Shown here piece after piece: positions 52,199 through 60,890 of a stretch of 64,000 nt of DNA. The position numbers and the translations under genes were made by a program. The notes under the pieces are model-generated. The model was not told the DNA's origin. It worked only from the letters and a program-made list of their open reading frames with translations, and did not search any database. The stretch is from NCBI GenBank assembly GCA_009694805.1, contig SICM01000003.1, positions 1 to 64,000 on the forward strand. Direction: 5' to 3'. Origin of the DNA: Candidatus Latescibacterota bacterium. GTDB lineage: Bacteria > Latescibacterota > UBA2968 > SICM01. Numbering within the stretch: position 1 is the first letter of the stretch; every line of letters starts with the position of its first letter.

Positions 52199-53361
52199 CC
52201 AGTTGCGTCCGGGGCGGAGGGCCTGGCTGGAGCCTCTTCTATCTGCTCAAGTATCTCGACCGGTCCGCCGTCGATCCGACGGTGGTACTCCCGGCGGCCG
52301 GAGTTCTGGCCGGACGTCTGGAGTCCATCCAGGTCCGGTATCGGATCTGTCCTCAACTGCCGGAGCGGCTCTACACCCTCCGGTTTGCGCGTGCTGGAAG
52401 GGTGCGGTATCTCCTCTCCGCGCTGTGGAACTTCGTGGATGGATGCCGCGCCTTCGTCGCGCTGGTCCGGTTCATCCGCGCGGAAAAGTTCCATCTGATC
52501 TACTGCAACAACATGCTCGTGAAGGCCATCGGCGCTTTCGCCGGGCAGGTCACGGGCACGCCGGTGATTCTGCACTGCCGGAACATCCACGATTCCTTCC
52601 TGAGACGGACACTGCTGGTCCAGATCGCCCGATTGCCCGCTGTCCGGCGCGTGGTGTGCATCTCCCAGGCTGCCGAGGGGCCGTACCGCTTTTCCGGGAA
52701 GACGACGGTGGTCCCGAACGGGGTGGATCTGAGCGAATATCATCCTGAACGGGTGACCGGGAGGCTCCGGGCAGAATTGGGCCTGGGCGAAGAGGATATC
52801 ATCGTCGGCTATCTGGGACGGATCGTCCCGTGGAAGGGACTCGACGTGCTGATCGACGCTGCCCGGATCGTGTTGCAGCAGCGTCGGGGGGTCCAGTTCT
52901 GTATCGTGGGGGAGAATCCGGTCGGGGCCACGCGGGATCTGGGGGCGGAGTACCGTCAGCGGGCGGTGGGCCACGGGATTTCGGACCACGTCCATTTTCT
53001 CGGATTCCGGGAGGACGTCCGGCCCTATCTGCGCGACTTCAACCTGCTGGCCCTCCCCTCCAAGGAGCCGGAGCCTTTCGGACGGGTGAACATCGAGGCG
53101 ATGGCGATGGGCGTGCCGGTGATCGCGACCGCCCACGGAGGGCCCGCCGAGATCATCGAAGATGGCGTGGACAGTTTCCTGGTCCCTCCGAAAGACCCCG
53201 AGGCCCTGGCCCGCAAGATCCTGTGGCTGATCTCAGATCTGGAAGCCTGCAGGGCATTTGGCGCACGTGCGCGGAAGAAGGTCTGCGAACGCTTCGACGC
53301 CGCGAAGGTCGCGGGGAGGATCGAAGGCGTCATCGGAGAGGCGACAGAACGGCGGAGATGA
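52168..53361 (+). CDS. Glycosyltransferase family 4 (GT-B)
   Basis: 397 residues from ATG 52168. The N-terminus is VLFLTSCVRGGGPGWSLFYL. The C-terminal half has VPNGVDLSEYHPE, VGYLGRIVPWKGLDVLIDA, VHFLGFREDVRPYL and the donor-site EPFGRVNIEAMAMGVPVIAT with the E-x7-E pattern. It should transfer a sugar from a nucleotide donor to a lipid or polysaccharide acceptor at the cytoplasmic membrane face. The start lies inside the radical SAM gene, which implies coupled translation. Confidence 0.85.
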   Translation: MESPVKVLFLTSCVRGGGPGWSLFYLLKYLDRSAVDPTVVLPAAGVLAGRLESIQVRYRICPQLPERLYTLRFARAGRVRYLLSALWNFVDGCRAFVALVRFIRAEKFHLIYCNNMLVKAIGAFAGQVTGTPVILHCRNIHDSFLRRTLLVQIARLPAVRRVVCISQAAEGPYRFSGKTTVVPNGVDLSEYHPERVTGRLRAELGLGEEDIIVGYLGRIVPWKGLDVLIDAARIVLQQRRGVQFCIVGENPVGATRDLGAEYRQRAVGHGISDHVHFLGFREDVRPYLRDFNLLALPSKEPEPFGRVNIEAMAMGVPVIATAHGGPAEIIEDGVDSFLVPPKDPEALARKILWLISDLEACRAFGARARKKVCERFDAAKVAGRIEGVIGEATERRR

Positions 53362-53407
53362 AACGGAGAAGGGAGAAACGGGGAAACGGGGAGAAGTTCT
53401 TTCCTCT

Positions 53408-55231
53408 TCACCGATTCTCCGATTCCCCGGTTCCGGGTTGGGTGGCAGAGGAGGGTGAGGGCGGCGAATCGCTTGGGATGCGGTAGACTCTGAAGAGGGC
53501 ATTCTCATAGACCTTGTCGAGTGTGCTCAGGTCTCCGAGGTGCTGGGGCGCGACGACGACGACGTATTGTACGTCGAACGTCCGGGCCAGGGCGCGGGCG
53601 CGTTCCGCGTCCAGGCTGAGATATCCCTGAACGACCTCCTGCTGAGACACGGGGTTGCTCGTGCCGCTCACCGTTGCGATTCGGCGGTACCACTCTTCAG
53701 AATCCTGCAGGCGGTAGGGAAACCCCTTCCAGTCCACGACGATGCTCCGTCCCGCGTTGAGCCGGAATCGGTCCATCTTGAGTGGCGCCACGAAACGGGC
53801 GTCTTGAGGGGTAGCCGCACGGATCCACCGGTAGAGGTCGGATTCGGGTCTGAAGGGCAGCAAGGTAGCGAGGATCTGGGGCGGCGTATGGCTTCGGACC
53901 CATCTACACAGGGCGTAATCGGCCCCGTAGGGAGAGAAGGACGCCATTGAAAGCGGGAAGCAGAATCCGGTCAGACCTGTCAGGAAGAGGAGGGTTCCCC
54001 AGGTCAGGAACCGGGGCGCAAACTTCGGACCCTGGCCGAAAAACCTGACTCGCGCGGCGATGAGACAGGGGATGATCAGGATGACCAGCACGAGCCCGAC
54101 GATCCGATTCGTCCAGCAGGTCACGAGCAGGCCCAGGCCCAGAAGGATGAGTCTCCTGAGTCTGGATGCGGCGTCCCCCTGAGATTCCACCTCTTTCGCC
54201 ACCGCGCCTGCGAAGAAGAGCAGGCCGAAGCAGGACAGGAGCGCCACGAAGTGGAATGGCTCCAGCATGGCGACCTGCGGGATAAAGAGGATCAGCGTAC
54301 AGAAGCACATGAGGATGAAAAGTCCTGACAGGGAGGCGGCGGCCGAGAGCACGACCGGCGACCCGGGCGTCCGAGGCCAGCGCATGAGCAGGCCGATGAT
54401 CCCCAGGGCCGCGTGTCCGGCGAAAAGGGCAAAGCCCGCCGTGCCCCAGTTTCTGGGCAGGTAGTGATGGGGCGCGCGGAATCGGAGCAGGGCGTCGAGG
54501 CGTTCGACGGCGTGTTCTCCGAGATCGAAGCGGACCAGGACTGACCAGACGGACGGAAGCGTCAGGACCAGGAAGGGGACCAGGAAGGCGATGATCTCCC
54601 GCCTTGAGAACCTGCGGGGGAGCGCGACCCAGACCCCTCCCAGGAACAGCGGGATCATGAACAGAAACGTCCCGTGGAACAGGCCGCTCAGGCCGAACAG
54701 CGCCCCGGCCAGGGCGCAACGCGAGGGCATCGGCGCAGCGCACGAGAGTGCGGCCACGCCGGCCAGGAACAGGGTGGAGGCTATTCCTGCGGGGAGGAGC
54801 CAGGGGACGAAGAAGGGGTGCGACAGGATGCTCGTGTTGCCCACGGCCATGTAGAGAATGATCAGGGAGAACAGGAACGGCAGGAAGGGGCGGTCGTAGA
54901 GGGCGCGCAGGATGACGTAGGCGCTGAAGGCGAGCAGGGTCTTGAACAGCAGGTAGAAGACGGCGCTGGTCCAGGGCAGGGGCCCCATCCCCTGCAGCAG
55001 ATAGATCAGGTAGGTGAAAGCGGCGTGGTGATGGACGGTCTCCGAGGCAAACCAGTCCCCTGCGAGGAACGAGGGGGCGGCCATCCGAAGGCCCGAAAGC
55101 AGATAGGTGTTCTGGTCCGAGACGCCGTAATGCACCCCGAGGGAACACGCAAAGAGGAGGCAGAGGAGCCCCACCCCGAGACGTTCCGGGGGGCGCCAGG
55201 ACCGGATCCATTCCGATTTCATAAGCGACAT
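53408..55231 (-). CDS. Polytopic membrane protein with C-terminal soluble domain
   Basis: About 607 residues from ATG 55231 (or 55222). Earlier in-frame codons are spacer repeats. Ten or more membrane helices occupy residues ~15-430 (for example VGLLCLLFACSLGVHYGVSD and FLPFLFSLIILYMAVGN). A soluble part follows, with DLYRWIRAATPQDARFVAPL and IVVDWKGFPYRLQDSEEWYR. The layout resembles GT-C-type sugar transferases or DUF6798-like proteins, but no catalytic motif is certain. It lies convergent to the glycosyltransferase gene, so a role in surface polymer assembly is possible. Confidence 0.6.
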   Translation of the reverse strand: MSLMKSEWIRSWRPPERLGVGLLCLLFACSLGVHYGVSDQNTYLLSGLRMAAPSFLAGDWFASETVHHHAAFTYLIYLLQGMGPLPWTSAVFYLLFKTLLAFSAYVILRALYDRPFLPFLFSLIILYMAVGNTSILSHPFFVPWLLPAGIASTLFLAGVAALSCAAPMPSRCALAGALFGLSGLFHGTFLFMIPLFLGGVWVALPRRFSRREIIAFLVPFLVLTLPSVWSVLVRFDLGEHAVERLDALLRFRAPHHYLPRNWGTAGFALFAGHAALGIIGLLMRWPRTPGSPVVLSAAASLSGLFILMCFCTLILFIPQVAMLEPFHFVALLSCFGLLFFAGAVAKEVESQGDAASRLRRLILLGLGLLVTCWTNRIVGLVLVILIIPCLIAARVRFFGQGPKFAPRFLTWGTLLFLTGLTGFCFPLSMASFSPYGADYALCRWVRSHTPPQILATLLPFRPESDLYRWIRAATPQDARFVAPLKMDRFRLNAGRSIVVDWKGFPYRLQDSEEWYRRIATVSGTSNPVSQQEVVQGYLSLDAERARALARTFDVQYVVVVAPQHLGDLSTLDKVYENALFRVYRIPSDSPPSPSSATQPGTGESENR

Positions 55232-55503
55232 TGAACAGGGATGGACAGGATGAACAGGACAGGGGGGCCGGGATGTCGAATGGCCTGAGCGCAAATTTAA
55301 ACGCTCCGCCCTCTTAGTCAACACATTTCTGAGGCTTGTGGCAAAAAAGAGAATCGAACAGGGATGTACAGGCTTGTCCTGAGCGTAGTCGAAGGGGTGA
55401 GCAGGATAAAAGAACTGTAGGCGTGAGGAGTGAGGATCGAGGGAAGACTTCCTCATTCCTCATCTCTATGTGCGGGCTTCAACTTTTTTCAGGATCGGTG
55501 TCC
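55232..55503. repeat. Spacer built of short interspersed repeats
   Basis: ACAGGGATGGACAGGATGAAC (55234 on) and GAACAGGGATGTACAGG are variants of a spacer word common in bacteria. CTTGTCCTGAGCGTAGTCGA (55373-55392) is another widespread repeat. GTGAGGA GTGAGGA and CCTCATT CCTCATC heptamers follow at ~55424-55465. No gene is seen. Confidence 0.6.
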
Positions 55504-56469
55504 ATGTTGACGCGTAAGATGACGCCTTCGCGAAAATTTAGGGCCACCCTCAAATACATCAAGACCCGCCTCCAGCGCCGGCCCCTGCTGGTGAATCTGG
55601 AGGTGACCAAGTTCTGCAACGCGGCGTGCGATTTTTGCGATTACTGGCAGACGAAAAAGTCGCCGAAGCTGGACGATTACGTGGCCGTCGTCCAGAAGAT
55701 CAACCCGATGATGGTGTCGCTGACGGGGGGGGAGCCGATGCTTCGGAAGGACCTCCCGAACGTCATCCGCAACCTGCGGGACCATTTCGGATTTCTCTAC
55801 ATCGGGATGGTGACCCACGGGCAGTTGCTGACCATGGAGAAGGCGAAGGCCCTGTGGGACGCCGGTCTGGATCAGCTTTCGATCTCGATGAACTACCTCG
55901 GCCCGAAGCACGACGAGGAACGGGGACTGCCCGGACTGTTCGACCACCTGTCGAAGCTGATCCCGAGGCTGAAAGAGGTGGAAGTGGACAACGTGGTGCT
56001 GAACACCGTGATCAAGGACGACAATCTGGATCACATTCCGAACCTCATCCGGCAGGCGCACGCGTGGGGCATTCGCATCTCGTTCAGTTCCTACACGGCG
56101 CTCAAGAACGGGAATGAGGTGCACATGGTCCGGGCGGAACAGATGGAGAAGCTGCGGGCCACGATCGAGGAGATCCGGGCGCTGAAGCGGCGCTACCGGA
56201 ACGTGGTCTCCTCCCAGTATTACCTGAGCATGGTGCCGAAGTACTTCGAGCAGGGCTACCTGGAGGGGTGCAAGGCGGGGAAGAGTTTCATCCAGGTGAC
56301 GCCGGACGGCCACCTGAAGGTGTGTCCGGAGATGCCGGTGATCGGCCACTACTCCGAGTACAGGCGACAGAAGGAGGACGTGACCTGCACGAAGTGCTGG
56401 TACAGCTGTCGTGGAGAGTCTCAGGCCCCGTTCTCGCCCCAGCGGTTCTGGGAGCTGGTGAGGGGATAG
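55504..56469 (+). CDS. Radical SAM/SPASM protein
   Basis: 321 residues from ATG 55504 (ATG 55519 is an alternative). The cluster motif is VTKFCNAACDFCDYW (C-x3-C-x2-C). VSLTGGEPMLRKDLP, LYIGMVTHGQLLT and LDQLSISMNYLGPKHDEERG follow. The C-terminus has GCKAGKSFIQVTPDGHLKVC and CTKCWYSCRGES as auxiliary-cluster ligands. The core resembles HpnH-like and other radical SAM proteins acting on lipids or peptides. The substrate is unknown. A repeat and a strong terminator follow. Confidence 0.75.
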   Translation: MLTRKMTPSRKFRATLKYIKTRLQRRPLLVNLEVTKFCNAACDFCDYWQTKKSPKLDDYVAVVQKINPMMVSLTGGEPMLRKDLPNVIRNLRDHFGFLYIGMVTHGQLLTMEKAKALWDAGLDQLSISMNYLGPKHDEERGLPGLFDHLSKLIPRLKEVEVDNVVLNTVIKDDNLDHIPNLIRQAHAWGIRISFSSYTALKNGNEVHMVRAEQMEKLRATIEEIRALKRRYRNVVSSQYYLSMVPKYFEQGYLEGCKAGKSFIQVTPDGHLKVCPEMPVIGHYSEYRRQKEDVTCTKCWYSCRGESQAPFSPQRFWELVRG

Positions 56470-56477
56470 AGGCAGTC

Positions 56478-56558
56478 CCTCGATACGGGGCCTGCGGCCG
56501 CTACTCGGGATAAACGGACCGTATGCCCCGAGTAGCGGCTGTAAGCCGCGTATCGAGG
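56478..56558. repeat. CCTCGATACG nested palindrome, copy 2
   Basis: The outer arms CCTCGATACG (56478-56487) and CGTATCGAGG (56549-56558), the inner arms CTACTCGG (56501-56508) and CCGAGTAG (56528-56535) and the core ACGGACCGT are complementary. The two side arms form GGCC-TGC-GGCC and CGGCT-GTA-AGCCG hairpins, so a four-way junction is possible. Heptamers GCAGAAG GCAGAAG GCAGAGG follow. Confidence 0.8.
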
Positions 56559-56576
56559 GGCAGAAGGCAGAAGGCA

Positions 56577-56615
56577 GAGGGGCGCGCGGCGATGCCGCGC
56601 GCCCCTCTTTTTTAT
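56577..56615 (+). terminator. Strong Rho-independent terminator between convergent genes
   Basis: GAGGGGCGCGCGGC (56577-56590), loop GAT, GCCGCGCGCCCCTC (56594-56607), then TTTTTTAT. It is a perfect 14-bp stem that ends the radical SAM unit. It also lies just beyond the ftsZ stop on the other strand. Confidence 0.9.
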
Positions 56616-57817
56616 ATGCTCAATCCGCGCCCCTTGCGGAGGAAGGTGGGGTATTCGAGGTCGTTGGGGGAGAGTTTTTCGAGATCGACCTCGTCGCCCG
56701 CCTTGTGCTCCGCCGACTCCGGCGAAGCGGCGTCGTTCGCGCCGTTCGGCGGACGCATGAAGGTCGGGATGTCCAGCTTCTCCATCTTGGAGATGCGGCC
56801 GTTGTCGGGGAGGGCGGTCCTGGCCTTCTCGGTGACGCTGGCGACCGCATCCTCCCGCTTGCTGTGGAAGCCGGTGGCGATGACCGTGACGCGCATCTCA
56901 TCTTCCAGGTTGTCGTCGAGGACCGTGCCCCAGATGATCTCGGCATCGCTGCCCACGGCCTCGGTGATGACGGAGACGGCGTCATTGACCTCGAACAGCG
57001 TGAGGTCGCTTCCTGCGGAGATGTTGACCAGGACGCCCTTGGCCCCCAGGATGGACATGTCTTCGAGGAGGGGGCTTCGGATGGCGTTCTGGGCGGCCTG
57101 GATGGACCGGTTCTCGCCCCGCGCCAGCCCGGTGCCCATCAGGGCGTCTCCGCCGGCGGACATGACGGTCTTGACGTCGTTGAAGTCGAGGTTGATCAGG
57201 CCGGGCGTGGTGATCAGGTCGGAGATGCCCCGCGTGGCCTGGAGCAGGACATCGTCGGCCAGCCGGAACGCCTCGGTGAGGGGGAGGTCTTTCGGGGCGA
57301 TGGTCAGGAGGCGCTGGTTGGGGATGATGATGAGGGTATCGACGCTCTCCTTGAGCTGCGCGATGCCCTGCTCGGCGTTGCGCGAACGGGGTTTCCCCTC
57401 CCACTTGAAGGGCGTGGTGACGATGCCGACGGTGAGCGCGCCCAGCTCCTTGGCGATCTGCGCCACGACGGGGGCCGCTCCGGTTCCGGTCCCGCCCCCC
57501 ATGCCGGCGGTGATGAAGACCATGTCGCTCCCGGCGAGGATCTCGGCGACCTGTTCCCGATCCTCTTCTATGGCCTTGCGTCCGACGTCCGGCCTGGCCC
57601 CCGCGCCGAGCCCTTTCGTGACGCTGTTACCGATGTGGATGCGGTGGGTGGCCTTGGAGAGTTCCAGGACCTGGGCGTCGGTGTTGATGGCCACGAACTC
57701 CACGCCTTCCAGCCCCGCGTCGATCATGCGATTGACCGCGTTGCCCCCTGCGCCCCCCACGCCGATGACCCGCATCCTGGCCTGTTTCTCCGTCTCCATG
57801 ATGGAAAATGTTACCAC
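56612..57817 (-). CDS. ftsZ: Cell-division protein FtsZ
   Basis: 401 residues from GTG 57817 with GGGAGGT upstream. The tubulin signature is [42 protein letters not shown] and the synergy loop [20 protein letters not shown] are intact. It polymerises with GTP into the Z-ring. The tail is unusual: DIPTFMRPP (349-357) looks like the usual C-terminal peptide, but a second copy, EYPTFLRKG (388-396), is at the true end. It is the last gene of the dcw cluster. Confidence 0.95.
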   Translation of the reverse strand: MVTFSIMETEKQARMRVIGVGGAGGNAVNRMIDAGLEGVEFVAINTDAQVLELSKATHRIHIGNSVTKGLGAGARPDVGRKAIEEDREQVAEILAGSDMVFITAGMGGGTGTGAAPVVAQIAKELGALTVGIVTTPFKWEGKPRSRNAEQGIAQLKESVDTLIIIPNQRLLTIAPKDLPLTEAFRLADDVLLQATRGISDLITTPGLINLDFNDVKTVMSAGGDALMGTGLARGENRSIQAAQNAIRSPLLEDMSILGAKGVLVNISAGSDLTLFEVNDAVSVITEAVGSDAEIIWGTVLDDNLEDEMRVTVIATGFHSKREDAVASVTEKARTALPDNGRISKMEKLDIPTFMRPPNGANDAASPESAEHKAGDEVDLEKLSPNDLEYPTFLRKGRGLSI

Positions 57818-57825
57818 GGTTCACC

Positions 57826-57882
57826 TCCCTGAAACGATGAATGCAGAACGCTGAAGGATGAATGCGAAATGAAAAGTAGGTT
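57826..57882. repeat. Heptanucleotide quasi-repeat between ftsA and ftsZ
   Basis: GAATGCA GAACGCT GAAGGAT GAATGCG words (57838-57865) fill the spacer. Confidence 0.65.
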
Positions 57883-59112
57883 TTAAAAGATTCCGGTCAC
57901 CAGATTCTTGAGCCAGCCCATCAGCCCCCCGGGCGTCTCGGGGATCTTGACCCGGTCGTTGCGGCTGCGGACGCGGTGGCCGTAGAGGACCAGGCCGACG
58001 CCCGTGGCGTAGCTGGGGGCATTGATGATGTCGATCAGCCCGCCGACCCCCTGAGGGAGGCCCGCGTTGACCGGCATGTCGAACACCTGCTCGGCGAGCT
58101 TGGATACCCCGTTGAGGAGCGACCCTCCGCCGGTCAGGACGATGCCCGCCGAAAGGAGGTCCGCGTACTCTGTCCTCCGGATCTCCTTGAACACGAGTGA
58201 GAAGATCTCCTCCATGCGGGGCTCGATGATGGCGGCGAGTTCCCGGCGGGGGATCTGGTAGGAGACCCGTCCGGCCACGCCCGGGACGGTGATCGTCTCT
58301 TCCGCCGCCACCTCCGACTGGAGGGCGCAGCCATAATCCTGCTTGATGCGCTCGGCCTGCTGCCAGGGCGTCCGGAGGCCGATGGCCACGTCGTTGGTGA
58401 CGTTCTGGCCGCCCAGCCCGATCACGGCGGTATGGCGCACGCTCCCTTCGTAGAAGACGGCCAGGTTGGTCGCGCCGCCGCCGATGTCCACGAGCGCCAC
58501 CCCCATCTCCTGCTCGTCGGGGGAGAGGACGGAGTGGCTGGCTGCGATGGGCTCCAGGACCGGCTCCACCACCTCGATCCCGGCGCGGGAGACGCTCTTG
58601 ATGAGGTTCTGGACGGAGGTGACGGCGCCGGTCACGATGTGGACCTCCGCTTCGAGGCGCACCCCGGACATCCCGATCGGCTCCTTGATGCCGGACTGCT
58701 CATCGACGGTGAACTCCTGCGGCAGGACGTGGATGACCTGGCGGTCCGGAGGGATGGAGACGGCCCGCGCGGCGTCGATGACGCGTGTCTGGTCGGTGGC
58801 CGTGATCTCGTGGTCAGGCCCGGAGACGGCGATGACCCCCCGGCTGTTGATGCTGCGGATGTGTTCCCCGCCGATCCCGACGTAGACGGATTCGATCTTG
58901 ACGCCGGCCATCATCTCGGCCTCTCCGACGGCCTTCTGGATCGACTGCACCGTCTTCTCGACGTTGACCACCACGCCCCGACGAAGACCCTCCGAAGGGC
59001 TGGTCCCCACGCCCACCACCCGGAGTTCACCCGACACATCGACCTCTGCGACGATGGCACACACTTTGGTGGTGCCGATGTCGAGACCCACAATCATGTC
59101 CTCTTTTGCCAT
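57883..59112 (-). CDS. ftsA: Cell-division protein FtsA
   Basis: 409 residues from ATG 59112 (GAGGGAGAT upstream). Actin-fold motifs are IVGLDIGTTKVCAIVAEVD, VALVDIGGGATNLAVFYEG and GIVLTGGGSLLNGVSKLAEQ. The C-terminal amphipathic tail (GGLMGWLKNLVTGIF) anchors the protein to the membrane. It tethers FtsZ. It is in the usual order ftsQ-ftsA-ftsZ. Confidence 0.95.
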   Translation of the reverse strand: MAKEDMIVGLDIGTTKVCAIVAEVDVSGELRVVGVGTSPSEGLRRGVVVNVEKTVQSIQKAVGEAEMMAGVKIESVYVGIGGEHIRSINSRGVIAVSGPDHEITATDQTRVIDAARAVSIPPDRQVIHVLPQEFTVDEQSGIKEPIGMSGVRLEAEVHIVTGAVTSVQNLIKSVSRAGIEVVEPVLEPIAASHSVLSPDEQEMGVALVDIGGGATNLAVFYEGSVRHTAVIGLGGQNVTNDVAIGLRTPWQQAERIKQDYGCALQSEVAAEETITVPGVAGRVSYQIPRRELAAIIEPRMEEIFSLVFKEIRRTEYADLLSAGIVLTGGGSLLNGVSKLAEQVFDMPVNAGLPQGVGGLIDIINAPSYATGVGLVLYGHRVRSRNDRVKIPETPGGLMGWLKNLVTGIF

Positions 59113-59222
59113 ATCTCCCTCAATCTCCCTTCTTCAGGCAGAATGCAGAATGCAGAAGGTGTTTACTGCCTTCTGTCTCCTGCTTACTGCTTACTGCTTA
59201 CTGACAGAGGTCTTCCTTCCTG
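59113..59222. repeat. Heptanucleotide quasi-repeats between ftsQ and ftsA
   Basis: GCAGAAT GCAGAAT GCAGAAG (59136-59156) and CTTACTG CTTACTG CTTACTG (59180-59200). The two blocks can partly pair, for example GCAGAAGG with CCTTCTGT. Confidence 0.7.
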
Positions 59223-59972
59223 TTATTTTTTCAGTTTTCCCTTTTTATTTTCGTCTTCCGGCCTGGCCTTCGGGGGCCCGACGACCACCTGGCCACTGAA
59301 ACGCAGGTCGATGTAACTGGGCAGGGCCGACCATTTGGCGGCCTCAAGTGCCCGGAACTTCTCCGCCTGGACAGGTACGGCTTCGGGTTTCATCCAGACC
59401 TCGAGCCCATCCCCCACCAGGTTGAGGACGACCCTGTCCGGACCGGGGCGCACCTCGGAGATCTGATCCCAGAGGTCGGGCGCGGCCTTCCGGGCGTCCT
59501 TCAGGAGCGCCAGGCAGCGGCTGAGGCCCTCCTCCGCGACGGGGCGACCGAGGGTGTAGGTCTTCGGGTTCACCCCCGTGATCACGGGGAGATCCACGAA
59601 GGACGGGTGGAACGGGATCAGGACGCCCTCCTCGTCGATCCCGCAGAGGGTCTCCAGGTTGATCAGGGCGATCGGGGTCCGCTCGACGACGGTGATAAGA
59701 ACGCCGTTGGGGGGCGTGCGGACGATGCGCGCGCTCCGGATCATGGGGTGGGCCTCGATGCGGGCGGCGGCATCCTTCAGGTCCATCTCATAGAGGTTGG
59801 CGCCGGGCGCGATGCCGGAGAGGGCTGAGATCTCCTCGTTCTCCAGAAGGCGCAGGCCATCGACGGAGATGCGGGCCACCTTGAAGAGCGGCGAACGGGT
59901 GATGGAGGGGCCTGCGCCGAGGGCGAGGAGCGCGGCGGCGACGATGAACAGGGTTTTTTTTTGGATGAGCAT
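59223..59972 (-). CDS. ftsQ: Cell-division protein FtsQ/DivIB
   Basis: 249 residues. One N-terminal membrane helix (LFIVAAALLALGAGPSI), the POTRA domain (FKVARISVDGLRLLENEEIS to IRSARIVRTPPNGVLITVVE), then the FtsQ beta domain. A charged tail (DENKKGKLKK) ends the protein. It links early and late divisome proteins in the periplasm. The position between murB and ftsA is standard. Confidence 0.88.
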   Translation of the reverse strand: MLIQKKTLFIVAAALLALGAGPSITRSPLFKVARISVDGLRLLENEEISALSGIAPGANLYEMDLKDAAARIEAHPMIRSARIVRTPPNGVLITVVERTPIALINLETLCGIDEEGVLIPFHPSFVDLPVITGVNPKTYTLGRPVAEEGLSRCLALLKDARKAAPDLWDQISEVRPGPDRVVLNLVGDGLEVWMKPEAVPVQAEKFRALEAAKWSALPSYIDLRFSGQVVVGPPKARPEDENKKGKLKK

Positions 59973-59978
59973 GGAGGT

Positions 59979-60890
59979 CTAAGGGCTTTCGCCGATGGTT
60001 CGTATCTCGGTTTCCAGTTCGATGCCGGCGTGCTGTCGGACGCGGTCGCGGATGCGTTCGATGAGGGTCAGGACGTCCGCGGCCGTGGCCCCGCCCCGGT
60101 TGACCATGAAGTTGGCGTGGAGGTCGGAGACGACCGCGCCGCCCACGCCGAGGCCCTTGCAGCCTGCCTGGTCGATCAGAAGGCCGGCGGACGACCCGGC
60201 CGGGTTCTTGAAGATGCACCCCGCGTTGCGCTCGTAGAGGGGCTGCGTGGCCTTGCGCCTGCTCAGGATGTCGTCCATGCGGGCCTCGATCTCCTCCGGC
60301 CGGCCCCCGGCCAGGGCGAACGCCCCGCGCAGCAGGAGGAGGCCCGGCGGCAGGTCGCAGCGGCGGTAGCTGTGGGGGAGGTCCTCCTTTTTCAGAAGGA
60401 GGGTCTGGCCCGTCCCCATGTCCAGGGCCTCGACGGACAGGAGGCGGTCGAAGGTCTCGCCGCCGAAGGCCCCGGCGTTGCCCCGCATCGCGCCGCCCAG
60501 GGTGCCCGGGACGCTGCACGCCCACTCCATCCCGGCCAGGCCCGCGCGCTGGCACTGGCGGGAGAAGACGGAGAGGCTGGCCCCGGCCTCGGCGGACCCG
60601 GTCTCCTCCTGAAAGGAGATGACGCGCAGGCCCTTCGTCAGGCAGATGACCGCGCCGCGCCACCCGGCGTCGGAGACGAGCATGTTCGTCCCGTCACCGA
60701 GGGGGAGGATCGGGATCTCCTGGCTGACGAGGCGCCGGCAGACGGCCCTGACCTCGTCGAGATCCCCAGGCAGGAGGAGGGCGTCCGCAGGCCCCCCGAC
60801 GCCGAAGCTGGTGTGCCGCGCCATCGGCTCATCGAAGCGGACCTCGCCCCGGCAGATCGCCCGAAGTTCCTGTTTGAGTCGATCGTCCAT
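59979..60890 (-). CDS. murB: UDP-N-acetylenolpyruvoylglucosamine reductase
   Basis: 303 residues from ATG 60890. It shares TGATG with the murC stop. FAD-site motifs are RHTSFGVGGPADALLLPGDL, LPLGDGTNMLVSD, CSVPGTLGGAMRGNAGAFGG and NAGCIFKNPAGSSAGLLID. Type I or IIa MurB. It completes UDP-MurNAc formation in peptidoglycan synthesis. Confidence 0.92.
   Translation of the reverse strand: MDDRLKQELRAICRGEVRFDEPMARHTSFGVGGPADALLLPGDLDEVRAVCRRLVSQEIPILPLGDGTNMLVSDAGWRGAVICLTKGLRVISFQEETGSAEAGASLSVFSRQCQRAGLAGMEWACSVPGTLGGAMRGNAGAFGGETFDRLLSVEALDMGTGQTLLLKKEDLPHSYRRCDLPPGLLLLRGAFALAGGRPEEIEARMDDILSRRKATQPLYERNAGCIFKNPAGSSAGLLIDQAGCKGLGVGGAVVSDLHANFMVNRGGATAADVLTLIERIRDRVRQHAGIELETEIRTIGESP

Noticed and set aside
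55373-55392. CTTGTCCTGAGCGTAGTCGA as a new repeat
   Set aside because: This motif is common in spacers of many bacterial phyla and occurs only once here.
59136-59201. Heptamer blocks as a possible CRISPR-like array
   Set aside because: Units are 7 nt with no spacers, the words vary from place to place, and no cas gene is present.
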